Part shown: positions 17,168-24,788 of the stretch, one piece after another
How the letters are laid out: each line of letters starts with the position of its first letter
Position numbering within the stretch: the stretch's first letter is position 1
From: Streptomyces chartreusis NRRL 3882
Lineage (GTDB): Bacteria > Actinomycetota > Actinomycetes > Streptomycetales > Streptomycetaceae
DNA: 64,000 nucleotides
NCBI RefSeq assembly: GCF_900236475.1
Contig: NZ_LT963352.1
Span: 6,204,001 to 6,268,000 of the forward strand
Reading direction: 5' to 3'
The notes under the pieces: generated by a model
The model's database searches: none
What the model was told of the DNA's origin: nothing
What the model saw: only the letters and a program-made list of their open reading frames with translations
Made by a program: the position numbers and the translations under genes

Positions 17168-17265
17168 TTGACGGGGTGTCAATGCTTGTCGACACTGGGC
17201 GCGACAGGCAGGGACGGGGTGCCGGGGTGGGGACGACCTCCGGACGATCTCCGGACGAATCCGGA
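17168..17265. promoter_or_regulatory. Divergent control region with inverted repeat and phased TCCGGA repeats
   Basis: Between the divergent DUF3068 and DUF2613 genes lie TTGAC-ggggt-GTCAA (17168-17182) and three TCCGGA hexamers at 17239, 17250 and 17260, spaced 11 and 10 bp, i.e. on one face of the helix. The arrangement suggests a cooperative protein binding site; no specific regulator can be named. Confidence 0.35.
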
Positions 17266-17284
17266 CAGAGAGGCTGACCCTGCG

Positions 17285-17437
17285 ATGTCCAGACTGCTCG
17301 CTGCCGCGCTGACCGTCGCGCTCGCCGCCGCCCTCGCCGTGGGCGCCGCGCTGGGCGTGGTCGCGCTGCTCGAAGCCACACCCGACCAGCCGAACACCCC
17401 CCTGATCACGTACGAACAAGCCGGCCAGGGGAGTTGA
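17285..17437 (+). CDS. DUF2613-like small membrane or secreted protein
   Basis: Fifty residues: MSRLLAAALTVALAAALAVG, continuing as a single hydrophobic helix, then TPDQPNTPLITYEQAGQGS. The hydrophobic N-terminus followed by a TPDQPxxPLxTYE tail is the DUF2613 pattern found in actinobacteria. Start ATG 17285 has gagagg upstream. Four bases separate it from the PucR regulator, so it probably heads that transcript. Function unknown. Confidence 0.75.
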   Translation: MSRLLAAALTVALAAALAVGAALGVVALLEATPDQPNTPLITYEQAGQGS

Positions 17438-17441
17438 GCCG

Positions 17442-18686
17442 GTGACGGCCGCCCGCACCGGAACCGTCACGACACGCTCGGCCTGGCACGACGTACCGCG
17501 CTTCCAGGTACGCCGGTTCGCGGCGATCGCCATGGCCGAGGCGCCCGCGCTCGCGGAGGAGATCCTCTGCGAGATCCAGCGCGAATACCCCCATCTGCCC
17601 GTCGTCCTCGACGACTCCGGCGAGCCCATGGCCCTGGTCGGCATCCGCCGCGCCATCGAGGTCTTCGTGCAGCATCTGGAGCACTCGGAGGGCCGGCCCA
17701 CCGTCCCGCCCGGTGTCTTCCAGGACTTCGGCCGCGGGGAGGGCCTCAACGGCCGCTCGCTCGACTCCCTCCAGGCCATCTACCGCATGGGCGTACGCCT
17801 GGCCTGGAGACGCTTCGCCGACATCGGCCAGCGCGTGGAGATCCCGCCCCCGGCGATGTACGAACTCGTCGACGCGGGCTACGAGTACCTGGACGGCCTG
17901 GTCGACCAGTCCGTACGCGGCTACGCCGAGGCCGCGGCCCGCCAGGCCGGGGAACGCCTGCGCCTCCAGCGCCGCCTGATGGAGCTGCTGCTGGCCGAGC
18001 ACCACCGCGGCGACCCCGCCGAGGCCCTGACCGAACGGGCCGCCCGGATCGGCTGGCCCTTGCCCGAGAAGGTCGCGGTCGGCGTCCTGCTGCGTCCCGC
18101 CCGGGAGGCCATGGCCCCCGCGGTCGGGCAGGGCGTGCTGCTCGACATGGAGTACGAGCAGCCCCGCATGGTCGTGCCCGAACCGGACGCGGCGGGCCGC
18201 CCCGAGCTCCTGCACCGGGCCCTGGCCGGCTGGTCCGGCGCGATCGGCCCGCCGGTCCCGCTCACCGACGCGGCGAAGTCGCTGCGCTGGGCCGAGGCCG
18301 CCGTACGCCTCATGGAGCGGGACCTGCTCCCCTCGGGCGAGGTCCTCTACTGCACGGAGCACACCGAGGCGCTGGTCCTCCTCCAGCCCGAGGAACTGAT
18401 CGACGACCTGGCCCTGAGGTGCCTGGCCCCCCTGACCCACTGCGGCCCCACCCACGGCCGCCGCCTCGCGGAAACCCTCCTGGCCTGGCTGGAGACCCGA
18501 GGTGGAGCACCCGAGGTCGCGGCCCGGCTCGGCGTCCACCCCCAGACGGTCCGCTACCGGCTCCGCCAGATCCGGGAACTGTGGGGCGACGAGATCGACG
18601 ACCCCGACCGCCGCTTCGAACTGGAACTGGTACTGCGGGCGCAGCGGCTGCGGGGGGAGTTGGGGGCGGTGCGGGGGCGGCGGTGA
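17442..18686 (+). CDS. PucR/CdaR-type helix-turn-helix regulator
   Basis: A 414-residue regulator starting at GTG 17442. The N-terminal half is the conserved sensor-like helical region (DVPRFQVRRFAAIAMAEA, GRGEGLNGRSLDSLQAIYRMG, RRFADIGQRVEIPPPAMYELVDAGYEYLDG). The C-terminus has the PucR HTH_30 motif LAWLETRGGAPEVAARLGVH then PQTVRYRLRQIRELWG (about 360-395). Members often act as pathway-specific activators. There is no adjacent catabolic operon, so its target is not evident. Confidence 0.88.
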   Translation: MTAARTGTVTTRSAWHDVPRFQVRRFAAIAMAEAPALAEEILCEIQREYPHLPVVLDDSGEPMALVGIRRAIEVFVQHLEHSEGRPTVPPGVFQDFGRGEGLNGRSLDSLQAIYRMGVRLAWRRFADIGQRVEIPPPAMYELVDAGYEYLDGLVDQSVRGYAEAAARQAGERLRLQRRLMELLLAEHHRGDPAEALTERAARIGWPLPEKVAVGVLLRPAREAMAPAVGQGVLLDMEYEQPRMVVPEPDAAGRPELLHRALAGWSGAIGPPVPLTDAAKSLRWAEAAVRLMERDLLPSGEVLYCTEHTEALVLLQPEELIDDLALRCLAPLTHCGPTHGRRLAETLLAWLETRGGAPEVAARLGVHPQTVRYRLRQIRELWGDEIDDPDRRFELELVLRAQRLRGELGAVRGRR

Positions 18687-18728
18687 GCGGGGCCGGCGCA
18701 CCGGGCGAAGCTCACGGCCACCGCACTG

Positions 18729-19142
18729 TCACACCGCGGCCCGCTCCTTCGCCGCGGCCCGCCCGGATGCCGGAGCGTCCAGGTGGGCCACCACCGAGGT
18801 GTAGAACCGGTGCACGGCGTCGTCGACGCTGCGGATGAAGCCGGACTCGGCGTTGCCCCGGCCGCTGCCCATGCCCTTGAAGAGGGACAGCCGGAACCCG
18901 GTGATCCGCAGGTTGCTCTCCTTGGGCAGCAGTTGCACGCTGCCGTCGGCGGCGACGGGGTTGTTGTAGAAGTAGAAGTCGGCGTCGCTGCGGACCTTGC
19001 CGTTCGCGTCCAGCAGCAGCACGGAAACGTCGGCGTCGCCCTCACCGGTCGGACTGGACCAGCCCAGGCTGACGATCGCGGAACCGACGTTCTCGCTCAG
19101 GGCCGTCAAAGAGACGTTCGAGCCCATGGTCATGTCGTGCAC
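18729..19142 (-). CDS. Truncated TerD-like protein
   Basis: About 137 residues, taking GTG 19140-19142, six bases from ggggga; ATG 19133 is an alternative. The front half is a TerD strand set (TMGSNVSLTALSENVGSAIV, DADVSVLLLDANGKVRSDADF, YFYNNPVAADGSVQLL), including the acidic calcium-binding residues. Typical TerD proteins of about 190 residues continue with a second half; here the sequence turns after QLLPKESN into an unrelated tail (GFRLSLFKGMGSGRGNAE, FIRSVDDAVHRFYTSVVAHL). It may be an internally deleted copy or a distinct short form. TerD proteins are linked to tellurite and phage stress. Confidence 0.6.
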   Translation of the reverse strand: MHDMTMGSNVSLTALSENVGSAIVSLGWSSPTGEGDADVSVLLLDANGKVRSDADFYFYNNPVAADGSVQLLPKESNLRITGFRLSLFKGMGSGRGNAESGFIRSVDDAVHRFYTSVVAHLDAPASGRAAAKERAAV

Positions 19143-19255
19143 AGAGTTCCCCCACCCTTGCGACACCTGTGACGTGCCGCACACTGGGCACTCTAATGTG
19201 CACGCAACGTGCTCGTGGTGTGCTCGTGGGTTTCCGCCCGCGGTGCCGCTGCCCA

Positions 19256-19284
19256 TTGCCCGGGCAAACCTCTATGGCTAGCCT
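19256..19284 (+). promoter_or_regulatory. Promoter of the IclR gene
   Basis: -35 TTGCCC (19256-19261) and -10 TAGCCT (19279-19284) with a 17-bp spacer. Transcription would start near 19291, inside the region that carries two operator copies and an 11-bp inverted repeat (gcctgtgttcg at 19281-19291 and its complement at 19332-19342). Confidence 0.55.
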
Positions 19285-19305
19285 GTGTTCGTCATGCCGA
19301 TCGCC

Positions 19306-19336
19306 TGTTGATATCTCGAACGGTGATATCTCGAAC
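19306..19336. promoter_or_regulatory. Two tandem operator copies in front of the IclR gene
   Basis: The 12-mer GATATCTCGAAC occurs at 19310-19321 and again at 19325-19336, a 15-bp period. Read on the other strand each starts GTTCGAGATATC, matching the GTTCGATATTTCGGAC-like sites found before the sugar genes at 24759, 36396, 46151, 47131 and 49514. The position downstream of the promoter suggests autorepression. Confidence 0.6.
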
Positions 19337-19371
19337 ACAGGCGCCTGAGACATATAGGGAGGGGGCCGGTC

Positions 19372-20145
19372 GTGGGACGCCTCGTACCAGCCGTGACCCG
19401 GGCTCTCGACATTCTGGAGCTCTTCCTCGACGGGGACGGGACGCTCTCCGCCCCCGACATCGTGCGCAAGCTCCAGCTGCCGCGCACGACCGTGCACGAG
19501 CTGGTGACCACGCTCGCCGCCCGGAAGTACATCGTCCCGGTGCCGGGCCAGCCCGGACGCTACCGGCTCGGTGTGCGCCCGTACCAGCTCGGCGCCCGTT
19601 ACGCGGAGCAGCTCGACCTCGCGGCCGAGGGCCAGCTCGTCGCCCGGTCCGTCGCCGAGACCTGCGACGAGACGGTGCACGTGGCGATCCTCGAGGACAC
19701 GGACGTCATCTACATCGCCAAGGTCGACTCCACGCACGCCGTGCGGATGGTGTCGGCGGCCGGGCGCAGGCTGCCCGCCCACTGCACGTCCGTCGGCAAG
19801 ATGCTGCTGGCCTCCCTTCCTGAGCACGAGCTCGCCGCGCGGATTCCCGACGGCGCCGAGCTGGTCGCGATGACCCCCAACAGCATCACCGACCCGGCGG
19901 TCCTGCGCGAGACCCTGGCCGAGATCCGTGAGCGGGGCCTCGCGGTCGAGAACCGCGAGTCCAACCCGGACGTGAGCTGCGTGGCCGCGCCGGTCCGCGA
20001 CCGCACCGGTCAGGTCGTCGCCGCCCTGTCGATCTCCGTGCCCATGATCCGCTGGAGCGAGGAGCGCCGCGCCGAGCTGGAGCAGCTCGCCGCGAAGGGT
20101 GCCGCCGAGCTGTCCGAGCACCTCGGTCACCGGAGCATGGCATGA
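19372..20145 (+). CDS. IclR-family transcriptional regulator
   Basis: A 257-residue protein starting at GTG 19372 after a strong gggaggggg site. The winged helix is in residues about 5-65 (PAVTRALDILELFLDGDGTL, APDIVRKLQLPRTTVHELVT, GRYRLGVRPYQLG). The effector domain has ETCDETVHVAILEDTDVIYI, LPAHCTSVGKMLLASLP, and NPDVSCVAAPVRDRTGQVVAALSIS. IclR regulators commonly control sugar-acid and aromatic catabolism. The gene is coupled (ATGA) to an SMP-30 lactonase and carries two copies of the operator motif shared with the sugar operons, making it the best candidate for the regulator of that set. Confidence 0.92.
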   Translation: MGRLVPAVTRALDILELFLDGDGTLSAPDIVRKLQLPRTTVHELVTTLAARKYIVPVPGQPGRYRLGVRPYQLGARYAEQLDLAAEGQLVARSVAETCDETVHVAILEDTDVIYIAKVDSTHAVRMVSAAGRRLPAHCTSVGKMLLASLPEHELAARIPDGAELVAMTPNSITDPAVLRETLAEIRERGLAVENRESNPDVSCVAAPVRDRTGQVVAALSISVPMIRWSEERRAELEQLAAKGAAELSEHLGHRSMA

Positions 20146-20996
20146 CGACGACGCCGTACGAGGTCGCCGTGCGGGCCGAGGCCGAGCTCGGCGAGGGCCC
20201 GACCTGGGACGCGGCGGCCGGCCGGCTCCTCTGGATCGACATCCTCGGCTGCCGGGTGCACACGTACGACCCGGCCACCGGGCGCCGCACGGTCCGCCGG
20301 ACGGAGCAGCACGTGGGTGCGGTCAAGCCGCGGGCCGGGGGCGGACTCGTGCTGAACCTGCGCGACGGAATCGGTCTTCTCGACCCCTCCGACGACGGCT
20401 TTCGCTGGCTGCACCACGAGCCCGTGCCCGGCCGCCGCGCCAACGACGCCGCCGTCGCGCCCGACGGTGCGCTGTGGGCCGGCACGATGCGGTACGACGA
20501 GGCGCCGGGGGGCGGCACGCTGTCCCGCGTCACCGGTGACGGCACGGTCGGCCTCGTGCTCGACGACGTGGCCGTCAGCAACGGCACGGGGTGGAGCCCC
20601 GACGGGCGGCTCATGTACTACATCGACTCCCCGACCCGGCGCGTCGACGTCTTCGACTACGCGGAGGGGCGGGTCTCCGGGCGGCGCACCCTCGTCGAGA
20701 TCGAGGACGGGGCGGGCTTTCCCGACGGGCTGACCGTGGATGCCGACGGGTGTGTGTGGGTCGCGCTGTGGCAGGGCGCGGCGGTACGGCGGTACACGCC
20801 GGAGGGGCGGCTGGACCGGGTGATCGAGTTGCCCGTGCCGTTGGTGACGGCCTGCGCGTTCGGTGGGGCCGGGATGAGTGATCTGTACATCACCACGGCT
20901 CGGACGGGGTTGACGGAGCCGCCCGCGTTGGCGGGGTCGCTGTTCGTGGCGCCGGGGGCGGGCAAGGGCCTGGCCCAGCCCGCGTTCGACGGCTGA
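20142..20996 (+). CDS. SMP-30/gluconolactonase family sugar lactonase
   Basis: A 284-residue six-bladed propeller protein. It begins with VAVRAEAELGEGPTWD, where the glutamate of GEGP is a metal ligand, followed by LLWIDILGCRVHTYDPATG, GRRANDAAVAPDGALWAGTM (Asn ligand), VSNGTGWSPDG (Asn), and AGFPDGLTVDADGCVWVALW (catalytic Asp). The family hydrolyses sugar lactones such as galactono-, arabino- or gluconolactone. The coupled IclR gene and the distant but co-regulated dehydrogenase and dehydratase (47228-49457) fit an oxidative route for galactose or arabinose. Confidence 0.88.
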   Translation: MTTTPYEVAVRAEAELGEGPTWDAAAGRLLWIDILGCRVHTYDPATGRRTVRRTEQHVGAVKPRAGGGLVLNLRDGIGLLDPSDDGFRWLHHEPVPGRRANDAAVAPDGALWAGTMRYDEAPGGGTLSRVTGDGTVGLVLDDVAVSNGTGWSPDGRLMYYIDSPTRRVDVFDYAEGRVSGRRTLVEIEDGAGFPDGLTVDADGCVWVALWQGAAVRRYTPEGRLDRVIELPVPLVTACAFGGAGMSDLYITTARTGLTEPPALAGSLFVAPGAGKGLAQPAFDG

Positions 20997-21061
20997 CCGA
21001 GGGCAGGGGCACGAGCGGGCGACGGCCGGGTCCCGGGACGCCCGCACGTGAGTACGCCGAC

Positions 21062-21093
21062 GGGGCGCGGACCGGCCCGGACCGGAGCGCCCC
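21062..21093. terminator. Possible bidirectional terminator
   Basis: GGGGCGC (21062-21068) pairs with GCGCCCC (21087-21093) between the convergent SMP-30 lactonase and FAD monooxygenase genes. The loop of 18 bases is itself self-complementary (ccggcccggaccgg). Confidence 0.4.
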
Positions 21094-21098
21094 CTGGC

Positions 21099-22499
21099 TC
21101 AGCGTCCCGACCGGTCCAGCCGTCGCAGGATCGCCCGCTCGTCCTCCGTCAGTGGCGCCCCCACCGCCGCCGGCATCGGCGGCCCGCTCAGCGTCGCCAG
21201 TACCGTCGAGGGCCGCAGCAGCCGCGTCGGCCCCGTCGTCATGCTCATCACGTCCCAGACCGCCGACGCCGCCGTGTACGAGCCGGTCGCCGTGCGGATC
21301 ATGCGGCGGGTGTAGGCGGTGACCAGACGGTCGGCGACCCCGGGCGAGCCGCCGCGCGTCCCGGGGTACCAGACGTCCTGACTCACCGCCATCGTCCACG
21401 CGGCCTCCACCGGCCTGGCCGCCCGCCGTTGCACGCGCCGGGCGAGCCCGGGCGCGTCGAGGCCGGACCGCCGCAGCTCGCGGTCCAGCTCCCGGGCGCC
21501 CAGCGCGGCCACCGACATGCCCTGCCCGTAGGCGGGGTTGAACGTGGCCAGTGCGTCACCGAGGACGACGAGGCGCTCGGGCCAGGAGCGCACCTTCTCC
21601 AGGTAGCGGCGGTGATTGCTGGTGCTGCGGCTGACATGGACGTCGGTGAGCGGTTCAGCGCCGGAGATCAGCCGGCCCACGATGGGGTCGGGCAGGTCCA
21701 GGGTGTACCGGAGGAACGCGTCCGGGTCGGACGGCGGTTCGCCACCGCCCCGCGTGCCGGCGAGGCTGACCATCCAGCGGTCGCCCTCGATCGGCAGCAC
21801 CATGCCGCTGCGGCCGGGCCGTCCCTGATACGGATCGGCCTGCACGATGGTCAGGGGGAAACGCCCGGCCCCCTCGGGAGTGCGGTAGAGACGGGAGGCG
21901 TTCACCAGGCCGGCGTCCACCGTCTTCTCGCGCACGTCGTCGACGCCCAGCCCCGCCAGCCAGGTCACGATCCGCGAGCCACGTCCGCTCGCGTCCACCA
22001 CGAAGTCGGCGGCGAGTTCCTCCTCCCCGGCCGCGGTCGAGACGCGGACCCCGGTCACCCGCTGCCGCGACCCCGTCAGCTCCAGCACCCCCGCCTTGCG
22101 GATCACCACTCCGGTGTTGTCCAGCACGGCCCCCCGCACTGCCCAGTCGAGCAGTGCCCGGGTGCAGGTCAGCATCCGCGGTCCGGGTTGGCGCCAGCGT
22201 CGGAACCAGCCCTCGGGTGTGAGGGCGACCATGCCCGAGCCGAGCGGTATCTCGTGCGCGCCGGCGGCGAGCAGGTGCTTGCGCATGCTGACGCCCGGCA
22301 CCAGGTCCTCCATGGGGGCCAGGCCGCCGGCCATGAGGAGATGCGCGTGACGTCCCTGTGGCAGGCCCTTGCGGTGCTCCGGCCCCTCGGGCAGGTCGTC
22401 GCGGTCGAGCACGACCACCTCGTCCGCGACGGCGGACAGGGCCGCCGCGGCCAGCATGCCGGCCAGACCCGCACCGATGACGACAGCTCTACGCGACAT
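21099..22499 (-). CDS. FAD-dependent monooxygenase / geranylgeranyl-reductase-like
   Basis: A 466-residue flavoprotein. The Rossmann motif VVIGAGLAGMLAAAAL (5-20) and EVVVLDRDDLP bind FAD; ADFVVDASGRGSRIVTWLAG and RLVVLGDALATFNPAYGQGM are the DG and GD motifs of the PHBH/geranylgeranyl-reductase group. RKGLPQGRHAHLLMAGGL is typical of the tetracycline- or halogenase-like hydroxylases in actinomycetes. ATG 22497-22499 follows a GAGGAG site. It is preceded on the same strand by the DUF6545 membrane protein and the IrrE-like peptidase, with which it may form a three-gene set, although about 150 bases separate it from them. Substrate unknown. Confidence 0.82.
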   Translation of the reverse strand: MSRRAVVIGAGLAGMLAAAALSAVADEVVVLDRDDLPEGPEHRKGLPQGRHAHLLMAGGLAPMEDLVPGVSMRKHLLAAGAHEIPLGSGMVALTPEGWFRRWRQPGPRMLTCTRALLDWAVRGAVLDNTGVVIRKAGVLELTGSRQRVTGVRVSTAAGEEELAADFVVDASGRGSRIVTWLAGLGVDDVREKTVDAGLVNASRLYRTPEGAGRFPLTIVQADPYQGRPGRSGMVLPIEGDRWMVSLAGTRGGGEPPSDPDAFLRYTLDLPDPIVGRLISGAEPLTDVHVSRSTSNHRRYLEKVRSWPERLVVLGDALATFNPAYGQGMSVAALGARELDRELRRSGLDAPGLARRVQRRAARPVEAAWTMAVSQDVWYPGTRGGSPGVADRLVTAYTRRMIRTATGSYTAASAVWDVMSMTTGPTRLLRPSTVLATLSGPPMPAAVGAPLTEDERAILRRLDRSGR

Positions 22500-22645
22500 G
22501 CGACTCCTCGCACTCAGCCATGAAGGCTCCTTCGCCCTGCGGGCATTCCCCGACGTCCGGCCACGGCCGTGCAGCCCCCAACACCGTGCGCCGGCACCGG
22601 TTTCGAGCCGTGCGGGCCTCGTCCCGGACGGCTCTCACCGTACCT

Positions 22646-23947
22646 TCACGCACCGTGCGCGCGGCTCCCCGTGCGGGGCCCGTCGAAAATCGGCCGGGTG
22701 GCCCCAGGGATGTGGTCAGCCGTTGAGCGACGTGCTTCCTCCGTGTGGTCCCGCGCCAGGGCGCGGATCGCCCGGAGGTCCTCCGTGCGGCGCAGGGCCC
22801 GGGACAAGGCGCCGATCTCGCGCAGCAGCTCCGTGGTGTCATGGGCACCGGTGCCGTCGTCCTCCGGTGTCCGGGTCCCGGCGTCGGCCGCGTCCTGGAT
22901 CGCCGCGGTGGCGGCGAACACCTTCGCCAGTCCGGGCGGGTGGCCGAGGGCGAGGGCGGCGTCGTGGAACCGTTCGCGCCGGTCATCGTCGATGTGCCGG
23001 GCGAGCGGCAGCAGCACGTCGCGGATGAACGTCTCCCGGCGGACCAGTCGCAGCTCCGGCGTCGCACGCAGCAGGAACGGAACCCCTCCGCCGTTGACCG
23101 TCTTCATCAGCAGGTACAGCGGCCGCAGCTCGTGGTGGGCGAGCCGGACGTGCCAGCGGCCGTGCAGGTACTGCCCGGCGTGCGGGAGGATGAAGCCGAT
23201 CGCGATGAGCACGGCGGACAGGCAGGCGAGCGGCGGGGCGACGGCCGTGCTCAGCCAGTCCACGTTCCGTCCGGACCAACGGGCCACCACGGCACCGATC
23301 TTGGCGGCGTCGAAGAGCAACTGCGCCGTGTAGCCGACGCCGAGGAACTTCAGCCCCCAGCGCAGCAGCGAGTCGAGTCCGTCCGTGCGCACCCAGTTCC
23401 AGATCAGCCCGTTGGTGACCAGTGCGGCCGCGGTGTGCGCGAGCAGGTAGAGCACGATCAGTTCGCGCATGTACGGCGTGTTCGCGTAGTACGTGTCGAG
23501 ATCCCGCAGCCGCTCCACCGGCACGTCCGCGAGGGCGAACAGCACCCACATGGCGACGATCACGCCCGAATAGACCGTCACGACCCCGCGCATCGCGCGC
23601 CGGGTGCGGTCCGAGCGGTCGGACGGGCCGTTGCGCCAGGAGATGATCAGCAACAGGCAGAAGGCGCAGAACGCGGTGAGCAGCGAGTAGACCCAGGGGC
23701 CGGAGAAGTTCGCCACCCCGGTGAGCCGGTTGACCCGCGCGATCGTCGACGGCGCCACGAAGACGAACACCGCGCAGGCGAGCAGCAGCAGCCCGCCGAC
23801 CGCGCGCAGCATCGGGTCCTTCCAGAGCCGGATGATGCTGGGCAGCTTGATGGCCAGGGCGGCGGCCAGGACCCCCGCGGGGATCCACCAGAAGTTCGGA
23901 TAGAACTGGTTGACGAACTCGACCGGGGTCAGCGCCACCGTCGTCAC
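22646..23947 (-). CDS. MAB_1171c-like (DUF6545) seven-helix membrane protein
   Basis: A 433-residue protein starting at GTG 23945-23947, overlapping the IrrE-like gene stop (GTGA). Residues 1-230 contain about seven hydrophobic helices (FYPNFWWIPAGVLAAALAI, AVGGLLLLACAVFVFVAPS, YSLLTAFCAFCLLLIISW, VVTVYSGVIVAMWVLFALAD, ELIVLYLLAHTAAALVTNGL, AVAPPLACLSAVLIAIGFIL). The cytoplasmic C-terminal half (ELRPLYLLMKTVNGGGVPFL, RETFIRDVLLPLARHIDD, DTTELLREIGALSRAL) matches the family called MAB_1171c putative transporter. Function is not established; pairing with an IrrE-like metallopeptidase suggests signal sensing rather than transport. Confidence 0.8.
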   Translation of the reverse strand: MTTVALTPVEFVNQFYPNFWWIPAGVLAAALAIKLPSIIRLWKDPMLRAVGGLLLLACAVFVFVAPSTIARVNRLTGVANFSGPWVYSLLTAFCAFCLLLIISWRNGPSDRSDRTRRAMRGVVTVYSGVIVAMWVLFALADVPVERLRDLDTYYANTPYMRELIVLYLLAHTAAALVTNGLIWNWVRTDGLDSLLRWGLKFLGVGYTAQLLFDAAKIGAVVARWSGRNVDWLSTAVAPPLACLSAVLIAIGFILPHAGQYLHGRWHVRLAHHELRPLYLLMKTVNGGGVPFLLRATPELRLVRRETFIRDVLLPLARHIDDDRRERFHDAALALGHPPGLAKVFAATAAIQDAADAGTRTPEDDGTGAHDTTELLREIGALSRALRRTEDLRAIRALARDHTEEARRSTADHIPGATRPIFDGPRTGSRAHGA

Positions 23948-24555
23948 GGTGCCGCACCTCCTCGCGGCCCCCGGTAGTACAGCGACCGCTGCACGGGTTC
24001 GAGGGGCGCGTCCGGTCCGCGCCCGCCCGGCAGCAGCGCGCGGCACCCTGCCGCCAGCCGATGTCCGAAGGCGTCGGCATCGGCCTCGTCCCGTTCCCGG
24101 GATCCGTTGCGGGCGGCCACCGCCAGTGCGGCGTCGTCCCACCCCGGCCGGTCGGCGAATGCGTGGGCCGCCGCCGCACCCGCCTCGTGGTGATGCGCGT
24201 GCCCCGCGTGCAGGTGCCACAGCTCATGCCCGAGGATGACCAGTTGCTGCACCGCCTCGGCCCGCTCCTCGACGATGACCAGGTCGAAGTCCTGGAACTC
24301 CACCCACAGCCCGGTCACTTCGATCTCGTCGGGGAACCGCTCGAAACGCAGCTCGACGGGACGCCCGCCCCGCCGTGCGCTCATCTCCTCGCACAGCGCC
24401 CGGCACAACGACCGTACGCCGACCGGGACCTGCTCCCTCGCCCGGACCGCGGCGGCGAGCTCGGCGGCCAGGCCACGCATGGCGGAGCCCCTCCGCGACC
24501 GCCTCAGCGCGGCCGTGACTCGGGCGGCCCTGACCCGCGCGCCCGCGATGCCCAT
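23944..24555 (-). CDS. ImmA/IrrE-type metallopeptidase-like protein
   Basis: A 203-residue protein with the zinc-binding HExxH motif in LVILGHELWHLHAGHAHHH (about 115-133) and a downstream acidic region (RDEADADAFGHRLA) that can supply the third ligand. The N-terminal helix VGVRSLCRALCEEMSARRGG precedes the ELRFERFPDEIEVTGLWVEF strands. IrrE/ImmA peptidases cleave HTH repressors, for example in phage induction or radiation response. ATG 24555 is behind gggggag; an alternative, ATG about 24480 with ggagggg at a better distance, would drop 25 Arg-rich residues. Coupled to the DUF6545 gene. Confidence 0.82.
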   Translation of the reverse strand: MGIAGARVRAARVTAALRRSRRGSAMRGLAAELAAAVRAREQVPVGVRSLCRALCEEMSARRGGRPVELRFERFPDEIEVTGLWVEFQDFDLVIVEERAEAVQQLVILGHELWHLHAGHAHHHEAGAAAAHAFADRPGWDDAALAVAARNGSRERDEADADAFGHRLAAGCRALLPGGRGPDAPLEPVQRSLYYRGPRGGAAP

Positions 24556-24600
24556 CGCTCCCCCTTCTCACCGTCGGCCGACGGCTTGGCAGCGGGTCCG

Positions 24601-24629
24601 AGACTACGCGCCCGAAAGTGTGCGCGTCA
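24601..24629 (-). promoter_or_regulatory. Promoter of the IrrE-like/DUF6545 operon
   Basis: Minus-strand -35 TGACGC (24624-24629) and -10 TAGTCT (24601-24606) with a 17-bp spacer, about 45 bases before the IrrE-like start codon. Confidence 0.5.
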
Positions 24630-24707
24630 TGCGATCCGATGTCCGTAGTTCAACGGGGAACGACCGAACTCGCCCAAAAGTCCCACCCGAACTTCCCGCC
24701 CGACCCA

Positions 24708-24736
24708 TTGACGTGCAGGCGCTTCGAACTTACGGT
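24708..24736 (+). promoter_or_regulatory. Promoter of the arabinoside ABC/GH51 operon
   Basis: -35 TTGACG (24708-24713) and -10 TACGGT (24731-24736), 17-bp spacer. The same two hexamers with the same spacer precede the GH43 pair at 36346-36374, and both -10 boxes are overlapped by a TTCGA-type operator element. Confidence 0.7.
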
Positions 24737-24774
24737 CCCGTTCGAAGTTACGAGCGTCATTCGGGGTATCGAAC
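24722..24774. promoter_or_regulatory. Operator cluster at the ABC/GH51 promoter
   Basis: Three related 16-mers follow one another: CTTCGAACTTACGGTC (24722-24737), GTTCGAAGTTACGAGC (24740-24755) and, on the other strand, GTTCGATACCCCGAAT (24774-24759). The last is the best match to the set found before other sugar genes. The first covers the -10 box, so binding should block RNA polymerase. Confidence 0.6.
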
Positions 24775-24788
24775 AGTAAGGGCAGGGC

